64,000 bases of DNA from Alligator mississippiensis (taxonomy: Eukaryota > Chordata > Crocodylia > Alligatoridae). Each line of letters opens with the position of its first letter. Position 1 is the stretch's first letter. Shown here one piece after another: positions 55,887 through 64,000 of the stretch. The translations under genes and the position numbers were made by a program. The stretch spans positions 250,832,251 to 250,896,250 of the forward strand of contig NC_081826.1 of the NCBI RefSeq assembly GCF_030867095.1, read 5' to 3'. The notes under the pieces were generated by a model that was not told the origin of the DNA, searched no databases, and worked only from the letters and a program-made list of their open reading frames with translations.

Positions 55887-57479
55887 GGCAGATGACAGAA
55901 CAAGGAGCAATAGTCTCAAGTTGCAGAAAGGGAGATTTAGGTTTGATATTAGGAAAAACTCTCTCACTAGGAGGGTGGTGAATCACTGGAACAAGTTATG
56001 TAGAGAGGTGGTAAAATCCCCATCGGTGGAGGTTTTTAAGGCCCACTTCAACAAAGCCCTGGCCGGAGAATGATTTAGTTGGAAATGGAAATGGCCCTGC
56101 TTTGAACGAACAGTTGGATTAGATGACTTCCTGAGGTCTCTTCCAGCCCTAATTTTCTATGATTCTATGATTTTGCAGCTTTAACTGCGTGGTTAATACA
56201 AAGTCTTGTGTTTGGAAAGATTTCATTCTAATAGAGTTGCTACTTACTAAAATGACCTGTAAGCATAAAAGCTTTGAGGAATTCACTAGGTTTCTTTGTT
56301 AAAGTTGGTTGCTGACTCTCCCACAGCTCAGCGCTCTGGTATGTGAACCCAGAATCCTTTACCCATGCTGCAAAATATCCAACACGTATTCTGGTTGTTG
56401 CCAGCCATGGCCATTTTCAGGCAGCCTAGGCCCAGCTGCAGAAGTGTGGCTAAGCAGAAGGCCCCAAAGCCTATTCTGAATGGCTGTAGCATGAACCTTT
56501 GCAGATATGACGACTAGCTTGGTCATCAGAGTAAAGGAAGCCATCCATCTGCCTAACTATGCCAGTAATGAGATAAAATTAAACAAAGCACAAAGCCTGA
56601 AAAGAGACATTATAAGGCAAGCGTATACATCAGTAATCCAAATACATTATATCATAGCTTTGTCTTAAAATAGTAATAGTTGTGACTGATGTAGCCAAAT
56701 GTATTAGATGCAATTGTGCCATAATAGATATATGTTTAAATGCTTAGATAATTTGTAAAAACAGAACAGCCTTTTCAGATAAGACTGTAAAAGGAAGCTA
56801 AAAAGGAAACAGGACAGCACTGAACAGCATTCCACAATGGGGAAGGAAAGGAGATGGGAAAATAAAAAGGAGGATTTCTTAAGGATATAGATCCAAAGAC
56901 TAATTGACACCCTCCAGGTCCATAACAGATCTGGTTCAGTCCAGATTCAAAAGTTTCAGTGAAACAAAGACATTTAAATAAAACTAATTAGAGGTCATTT
57001 ATTAGAATATTAGAACCAGCCACCTATAATTATGGGGTATAGGCTGGAGGAGAATTTGGAGAACTCAGCAAATTTAAGACCTGCTGACAATCTGCATGCT
57101 ACCCTCCTCCCACCTCTCGAGTCTCCCCAGTCAGTACAGATGTTGTGCTGTCATAGGTAGCCAAATCAACTTTATTTTTTTGTTCTGAAGTGCAAGCAAA
57201 TAAAAGGTTGGGACTGTACACCTGTTTCTGCCTGTTTTATCAGTAGCCAACCCACAAAGTTACCTGTAATCTGGGTAACAAAGCTGCCCCCCAGTACATC
57301 AGAAACTTTTACTTAATTCATGATCTGGTTAAAAAAAAACAAATCAGATCTCTATTACTTTTTTTTCCAATGTTGTGTTCACAAAATTACTATTTTTTTT
57401 TTCAAAATTTAATTAAATGTATTAAAATAATTCTGGTTTTTAACGTAGGAAACAGCCTCGACTTATATTGTGGTTTTAT

Positions 57480-59929
57480 TCCCCTCTGAGTGCACCAGGT
57501 TTTTCACAACGCTTTCAAAAACCAGGGTGTATGTGGGTCAGATTCACAAGTCTCAAGCCCAGATTCTCATAAAATACTTAAAATGCCCTGATAAGTTAAT
57601 GTGCTTAACTCTTGGAATGCAGATTGTCTGTTGCTTCATGTGTATCGGTAGAGTGGATCCATGCTGTTTGACAACGTGGCCTTTCCATCAAGGTAGGTTG
57701 ATAACTCTTCATAGCACTTGGCCCTCTTCTGATGCAGTCGCTTAGAATTGAGGAAGCCCTGTAGTACCTTGGACAGCACCTTGGCATAGGTTTTGATGTT
57801 TTTAATTGGAGGCTTCTAGGAAGTTTCTCTTGACCTCTGTCGGGACCCAGGGCAGCCGGCCAGCAGCTGTCCCTGACTCCCACCTGGGCAGTTAAGGGTC
57901 TGTTGCCTTAGAAGGCCGTCAGGCGGGTACTTGTGACACTTGGAGTGGAATTAATTAGGCGGACGCTTATCGGTTGTAAAGCAAGATTTTTTATTTACGC
58001 CGTCAAGGTGGTGAATAGCGGAGGTCAGAGATATTTGGTTAGTTACAGTTTAGGGTTCGTAGGTCATAGGTCGGTCTGTATAAGAGTTCGTCGGTCAGGC
58101 AGATAAACGGAGAAAAAAGTCGGGCCGGCAGGTCGTTGATTTACGTCTGATTAGGTCGAGATGGGGGAGACTGACAAGTGATTAATTTGTCAGTTATTCT
58201 CATGCATACGTTCAGAGGTTTTTTAGGTGTGTGTGTGGAGGTCTCCCGTTCTTCACGGAAGTGAAGACAGGTTTTATTTGTATAATAGCCAATTGCTTTT
58301 TGCCACGTCATAAATTTAATTAGAATCGCCAATTATCTAGCAGTCTTTGCTAGGGTGTTATCATAGGGTTACTCCCTGTTTTTTCTGACCAGTTATAATG
58401 ATTTATGTACCGCACAGAAGGCTAAGTTTTATTTCATGTTGGTGTCGCAGTTATAAATTTCTTTTTGACATGCGCAGCAAAAAAAAAGCAGTTATTATCA
58501 TTATTGTTAATCCTTAGTTAACCTAGTGCAGAAAAAACTGTTTTGAATGGTTTTATTTGTTTGTGACATGGGCACTACTTAATTTGGTTGTGACAACCTC
58601 TAATGCAGCCACAGCTTAGGCTTTGAGAATTTTAAATCCTCAAAACTGTCTGTACTGGCCTTTGTTTTATACCATCGACATTCAGGTTTCTTCCGCTCTC
58701 TTTTTGTCCCTTGCATATGTCAGAAAACCAAGGAGATTTGTGTGAACAACAAGGAGAAAAGGGTCATTTGGGGACCAGTGTGTGAACAGCTAAAGCTAGC
58801 ACACAATCACACTAATTCACCTGGCCTCAACTCCTTTGCCATATAAATGGAGTGCTGTCCTTTAGCAGTCTTTGGAATTTGTTGGAACCTATGACTTGGT
58901 TATCAAATCAGAATCATTGGTCTGTCTTGTTGCTTGGAAGCTGCAAGTTCTCTGTCTACCAGTTTAATGAGGTGTACATTTGTACAAAATAGTAGTTGGA
59001 TTATGAGGTCTTCACTAGTACTGTCTAATCTGAATACTGGGACCAAGATAATTGACCTGGTTGTATAAATTAGATATGATTGACCTGTGAAAATACTAGG
59101 GAAACAAAGCAGGAAACCTTTTTTGCTTCTGTACCTGAGGTCTTGTCAATATAAAAGGAAAATATCTTACAAGGACATGTTTTTGGCATGTTACCACTGT
59201 CATTATAAAGTCTCAGTAAGCTGCTTCCTGGTTGTTTTTTGTGCTGTCTGATTTTGGCCACATGCCTAGGCAGTTGTTCTGTGTAATATATAGTCATTAA
59301 AGGACTGGAGTCTGATTTCTTATCTGTGCTTCTCTGTTAACTTGGACATATCTTCTGTTTGAACTGTGACAAGTGACCTTGTGTGCAAGGCTGAGCAAGC
59401 AAAGTCTGCAGTTAGGTCTGAGGCCTACTTTGTTTGAATTAGATCCACATTAGGTGATGTCAATTCTAGAAACATCTCATTTAAACCATTTACTTCTAAA
59501 ACACCTCAGAGACTGAAAGTTCTTAAACCCCAAAAACATAAAAAATGCCATCATAAAACCATTTTTAAGAAGTGGGAATAGTTTTGTCCAGGTGAAAAAA
59601 TCTTATGACCTATCATCATTTTATAAAATGTTCAATACAAAAACTCCATTTAAAATAACCAATAAAAATCCTAGCAATAAAACCATTCATTCAACAAATG
59701 GCTCACCCAGCAACAAAATTAAAAATAAATTTGAACAATTTCTGACTCATGTCCTCCACTTCTCTTACAAACAAGACCATGTACAATAATATTGAAATAG
59801 GCTATAGGTCAAATAGCTTCCTGCTAGAAGTTTTCACCTTGAAAAAACAGTTACTTTAAAGCCACTTGAAATGAAACTTATTTAAATATAAGCTTTTTAT
59901 TTTGTCTGTATTCTCAGGCTATTTCTGTC
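57480..59929. other. Spacer of the inverted-repeat structure
   Basis: 2,450 bp including the solo LTR. On both sides of that LTR the minus strand has short open runs of protein-like composition (Lys/Leu/Tyr-rich near 57,660-57,800; Lys/Ser-rich near 58,600-58,720), as if one coding remnant was split by the LTR. The family was not recognised. From 58,900 to 59,929 the DNA is AT-rich without features. Confidence 0.4.
57838..58595 (-). mobile_element. Solo LTR, family A, copy 3 (divergent)
   Basis: About 758 bp from TGTCGGGACCC to GGTTGTGACA with a perfect 5-bp duplication ACCTC (57833-57837, 58596-58600). Minus orientation by position of the AATAAA-like word and by similarity of the GACGCTTATCGGTTG block to the other two copies. 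It shares less with copies 1 and 2 than they share with each other, so it may be a separate subfamily. Confidence 0.82.
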
Positions 59930-60616
59930 ATAAAACCACAATAGAAAAAAGACAAGGCTGTTTCCTACATTAAAAAACAGAATCACTTTAATACATTTAA
60001 TTACATTTTGAAAAAAATAGTAATTTTGTGAAAACAAAATTGGGGAAAAAATGTAACAGAGGTTTCATTTAAGGTTTGTTTTTTTTTTAACCAGATCATG
60101 AATTAAGGAAAGTAAAAGTGTCTTATGTACTGGGGCAGGGGTTGGCTTTGTTACCCAGACTACAGGTAACCTTGTGGGTTGGCTACTGATAAAACAGGCA
60201 GAAACAGTTGTACAGCCCTGACCTTTTATTTGCTTGCGCTTCAGAAAACACAAAAACCAAAGTCTATCTGGCTACCTATGACAGCACAACATAGGTTCTC
60301 ATCTGTACTGGCTGGGGAGACTCAAGAGGTGGGAGGGTAGCATGCAGATTGTCAGCAGGTCTTGAATTTGCCGAGTTCTCCAAATTCTCCTCCAGCCTAT
60401 ACCCCATATTTATAGGTGGCTGGTTCTAATAGTCTAATAAATGACCTCTAATTAGTTTTATTTAAATGTCTTTGTTTCACTGAAACTTTTGGATCTGGAC
60501 TGAACCAGATCTCTTGTGGACCTGGAGGGTGTCAATTAGTCTTGGGATTTATATCCTTGGGAAAATAAAAGGGAAGGTTTCTTATCTGCTTTCCTTCCCC
60601 AGTATGGAATGCTGTG

Positions 60617-61686
60617 CCCGCCTCTGCTCTACCAGGTGTTCTCGTGCGGCCTTAGCCCAGACTATCAATCTTGCCTGGCCCCGGCTTGAGAGTGGACCCC
60701 AAAGGCTACCCCGGCTGATGTCCAGGGATCCCCTTAACTCGCCTGCCACGACTTCAAATGGAACTTCAGTGGAGGGGTTCCCCTTCGAGGCAGCCTCCAG
60801 GGTCGTCACGCGTCTCGGCGGGCACTCTCAGGGCTCCGACCTCCCCTACACCCTGGCCACTCGTTACCTTGGGTCACAGGTCTTCTGGCCCTTTGGCGTC
60901 CCTGGCTCCACTCGGTTTCTTCCCCAGACTCCCGTGGCCCTCCAGCCACGAGTCCCAGTGTCCCCGGATCACGGCTTGAGCGTGAAGGCTTTGAGACCCT
61001 TGGACCTGGATCCGACTAACCCATATCCCTAGTGCCCTATCCTGACCACCCTGTGACATAGTGTACAATCCCCACCACCGTGGCTGCCGAAGCGATGTAG
61101 CCCGTGGACCTGGAAGCCACAAAGGAATAAAGAGTGCCCTTAACCTCTGGGCCCCGTGTTTTCCCTGTGCCTAGGTGTCCTAGCCCCTATTGCTTACCCC
61201 ACTCGGGTATGGCGTCCCGGCCGATTGTTCTTGGGATGTTGTGGGGCCCGTCCGCTGCTTAACCGTCCCTGCTTGGGGTCTTCTGCCACACCCTGTGGCT
61301 ATCCCCATTGGGGTTCTCGTCGGCCCCGCCCTTGTTACGTCCTCTCCGGGGCTTCCCTGCCAGCTTGCCAGTCGGTGCCTCTGCCTCCATTGGCCTCACT
61401 GCCAGTGCTGCAGCCGATGCCTCTGGCGGCTCCTCTGCCGGTGCCTCCACCAGCTCTGCTGCTGGCTTGTCTGCCGGTTCCACTGCCGGTGCCTCCGCCG
61501 GCTCTGCTGCCGGCTTCTCTGCCAGCTTCGCTGTCGGTGCCTCTGCTGGCTCCGCTGCCGATTCTGCTGCTGGTGCTTCTGCCAGCTCCACTGCCGGCTT
61601 CGCTGTCGGTGCTGCTGTCAGATTTGCTGCTGGCGCCTCCACCAGCTCTGCTGCTGGCTTCTCTGCTGGCTTTGCTGTTGCTAACA
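60617..61686. other. GC-rich block in the right arm, with Ala/Pro/Glu repeat-coding minisatellite
   Basis: The base composition jumps from AT-rich to strongly GC-rich at both edges. From about 61,340 to 61,680 the plus strand is an imperfect minisatellite of GCTGCCGGCTTCTCTGCC-like words. Read on the minus strand it gives an open run of about 140 codons rich in AEAPAAE and KPAAEL units. A plus-strand AATAAA lies at 61,127. I recognise no protein family. Confidence 0.55.
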
Positions 61687-62261
61687 AATTTGGTTACATC
61701 AGTCACAGCAATTACTATTCTAACATAAAGCTATGGGATAGTGTATTTGGATTATTAATGTATGCTTTTGCCTTATAAGGTCTCTTTTCAGGCTTTGTTT
61801 AATTTTATCTCATTACTGGCTTAGTTAGACATGTGGATGGCTTCTTTTACTTTGCTGACTAAGCTAGTTGTCACATCCTCAAAGGTTCATGCCACAGTCA
61901 CTCAGAAGTAGGCTTTGGGACCTTCTGCTTAGCCACACTTCTGCAGCTTGACCTAAGACGCTTGAAAATGGCCAAAGCAGGCAACAGTTTCTACTTTGAG
62001 CTTTCAGCAGAAAAATGCTAATTTTTTTGGATATTTCTTGCGTACGTGTTTGATATGTCTGGTCTGCCTTTTTTCCTTTTCTTGTATTATGAAGCCCTCA
62101 TTTACAGTTGCATATTGCAGCAAGTCTCCTGCATATGATCTGTTGACTTCTTAATTGAGCATGTCTTACCTGGACATGGGTTGGGGCAGGTTCTCAATCC
62201 TTTGTTTGTTGTTATAAATGCCACATTTGAAAATGTTGAAGTTTAGCAATATATGGTAAGG

Positions 62262-62263
<2 letters not shown>

Positions 62264-62293
<30 letters not shown>
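62264..62293. repeat. (CT)n microsatellite
   Basis: About 15 CT units. Confidence 0.97.
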
Positions 62294-62296
<3 letters not shown>

Positions 62297-64000
62297 GGGA
62301 GGAAAGGCTTAATCACTTGAGTAACTGGCTTTATTGATATTTTCTCTGGCATTCTAACATTTTAAAATATCTCTTCTCCCTCTTCTCCCTATGGTTTTAT
62401 ACCACACTTATCACCATAGTATTTGAGTCTGTTAAACACTGTAAAAGAAACTCTTTTGCACATGGAGGTAAACATTTTTTTGCTTGTGTGATTTATTTTG
62501 AAAAGTCAAGCTTTAAATGTGTCTCTTGGTAGTGAAGTTGGTTGTCTATGAAATGCGTCTCAGTCATGAGACTGCTGTGGAGAGTCTTTGGTTTCCCACG
62601 TTCATTAACCCTGTTCCAATAGAATACTGGTATTGCAGGACAAAGTGCAAACTTCAGAATGCAGGACTGGACCGTCCAGCTTTCATCTGCTCAGTGGGGA
62701 GTCAGTGCAAAAAGCAGAGCAGTATTTTGCTGAGTTGCTCAGTAGACAGACTGTTATAGCTTGTGGTTATTTAGAACCATTGTAAACCTGACTGTTTCAT
62801 CTTTGGCATATTGTTTTGCAGCACTCAGATCTCTTGTTCGTGTGTGTATTCATTCATCTTGCCCAACTGTAGTTTCAACCAGCCACCTTATATAGGTGCT
62901 GATAATTCCAGGTATGTGGATAGCTATTTGCCCTGTAGGTAACGCAGATGTAGGGTTTGGCATCTGAATTCGTGTTGATATTAGAACTTCTCCTTGTGGC
63001 TTCACTTACATGTTTGAATGAGTTTGTAGTGGGGATGAAACAATTTTTGCCTTGTGATGCCATAGATGTAATCTGAGGAAAAGGACTGGAGTCATAATTG
63101 TGCGATCTCTATAACATCTTTTATGTTGAAGGCAGCTTCTCACTGGAAGCACCGAGTGTCACAAAAAATCAGTATTGTAAGGATGTACTCCTAGTCTTTA
63201 TACAAGAGGAGTGTATTCATCATTTTAACCAATGCTATAATGTTTCATCGCAGCCACAAACTAGGCTAGGGGACAGGTCTACAGTATTTGCAGTGGATAA
63301 GTAGAGTTAACTTTTGAAAGATACTGCATTTTCTTTTTTTACAGGTGTTTATATTCATATCTCTGAGAGCACTTTCTAGATTAACTGCATGTTTTTCACA
63401 TTCTTTAGAGAAGCAAGGAGACACAAACTTCAAACTAAAGTGGAAAGACCTTTTGAACATGGGAAAGAAAGGTAGCTATATACTCAAGCTAGTCTTAACC
63501 AAGCTGCCAGTCCTTATTCTTTTTAACAAACATTGATTTGACATTCTCTAGGGAAAAATAATGAAGAAAAAAGGTTAGTGTATGAGTCAGAGATACAATA
63601 AAAAATTGTGTGACTATAAAAGGCTTCTGCTTTTTAAGCTCCTTTTCAAAGATGCTTTCAGAGATAGTAGAGAGGATGATTTTGGAAGACTGTTCTTTGA
63701 AGAGTGTGTGGGGGGAACATTGAGTGAGTAAGCATAGCTAGCCTTCTGCATTGGCAGAATGAGCAGGTTTCTAGCCAAAGTTGCTAGAATCTTTTTTTAT
63801 GTGATAGAAAATTCTAGCTGTGGAGGCCACATGTACTGCAATTAGTGCATTTTTGCTGTGCAGCTGATGTGCTGCTGTGCACTGATCTTTGTCCTTGATA
63901 GAGCAACAGCAATAGAAGATAAAGCAGAATTTCATCTCCTGGAAAGCTCAGCTTCTGCAGCTTGGTAGGGGAGGATTTTCCAAAGATATCAGTTCTCATA

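Larger units (their letters stand above)
53748..56174 (+). mobile_element. CR1 LINE carrying two later insertions
   Basis: Three pieces of one CR1 lie at 53,748-54,326, 55,138-55,346 and 55,887-56,174: KYGLDD, VRWIESWLDNQAQQVVING, CYRLGTNWLSSSSPEKDL, then the tail KLSNNLTRRVVNHWNKL-like and the 3' end TTTCTATGATTCTATGATT. The reading continues across each insertion. The copy is old, with many stops. Confidence 0.9.
56396..61986. repeat. Large inverted-repeat structure (unclassified, possibly a long-TIR transposon)
   Basis: The left arm 56,396-57,479 and the right arm 59,930-61,986 are inverted copies. They share, for example, CTGCAGAAGTGTGGCTAAGC, CAAATTCTCCTCCAGCCTAT, TCATGATCTGGTTAAAAAAA and the inner end TTGTGGTTTTAT. 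The right arm differs by a 1.07-kb GC-rich block (60,617-61,686) in place of about 117 bp of the left arm. The spacer holds a solo LTR at 57,838-58,595 and short coding-like runs. Outer ends read TGTTGCC; no target duplication was found. It could be a long-TIR DNA element, a Polinton-like fossil or two opposed repeat copies. Confidence 0.7.
49534..64000 (+). other. DHFR intron 4 (part), overview
   Basis: At least 14.5 kb. It contains hAT-like fragments (49791-50160, 50762-51035), a MITE (51061-51297), the composite CR1 (53748-56174), the large inverted-repeat structure (56396-61986) and a (CT)n run (62264-62293). The stretches 51,298-53,747 and 62,294-64,000 are AT-rich with no supported gene; exon 5 was not found. 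Confidence 0.7.

Noticed and set aside
63340-63540. TTTTTTACAG acceptor-like site followed by a 63-codon run
   Set aside because: The translation does not match DHFR exon 5 or any family I know.
1-64000. Prokaryotic-type features (operons, CRISPR arrays, ribosome binding sites), tRNA and rRNA genes
   Set aside because: The window is vertebrate intronic DNA; no tRNA A/B-box pair with cloverleaf, no rRNA block and no regularly spaced repeats were seen.

Overview
The window is vertebrate nuclear DNA, most likely from a sauropsid and probably a crocodilian. The two host genes read as sauropsid orthologues. The interspersed repeats are almost all CR1 LINEs, hAT-like DNA elements with 8-bp target duplications, and a few solo LTRs, with no Alu/L1-type sequence. 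The species call is inference from repeat style and protein wording.

Two genes share one CpG-rich promoter at about 38.46-38.63 kb and run in opposite directions. On the minus strand is the 5' part of MSH3 (mismatch repair, MutSbeta subunit): exons 1-8 lie between 38,458 and 16,429 and the rest lies outside the left edge. On the plus strand is the 5' part of DHFR (dihydrofolate reductase): exons 1-4 lie between 38,627 and 49,533, and exons 5-6 were not found, so they are presumably beyond the right edge. All twelve exons keep frame and phase across conventional splice sites, except MSH3 intron 6, which starts ATATCTTTTT and looks like a minor-spliceosome (U12, AT-type) intron.

Everything else is intronic. 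Left part (1-16.4 kb, MSH3 intron 8): CR1 copies at 0.3-2.1, 9.5-11.2 and 13.1-15.2 kb (the last a CR1 inside a CR1) and a solo LTR at 11.6-12.4 kb. Middle (16.6-36.4 kb): introns 2-7 of MSH3, with several hAT-like elements, some with very long GC-rich inverted repeats, and another CR1-in-CR1 nest at 32.4-35.2 kb. Right part (39-64 kb, DHFR introns 2-4): a second LTR family (42.2 kb), CR1 copies, a CR1 at 53.7-56.2 kb carrying both a solo LTR and a hAT-like element, and a 5.6-kb inverted-repeat structure at 56.4-62.0 kb holding a third solo LTR and a GC-rich insert.

MSH3 and DHFR do not act in one pathway, but the head-to-head arrangement is the known vertebrate one and implies shared S-phase/housekeeping control; E2F-, NRF-1- and Sp1-like sites are visible between the start codons.
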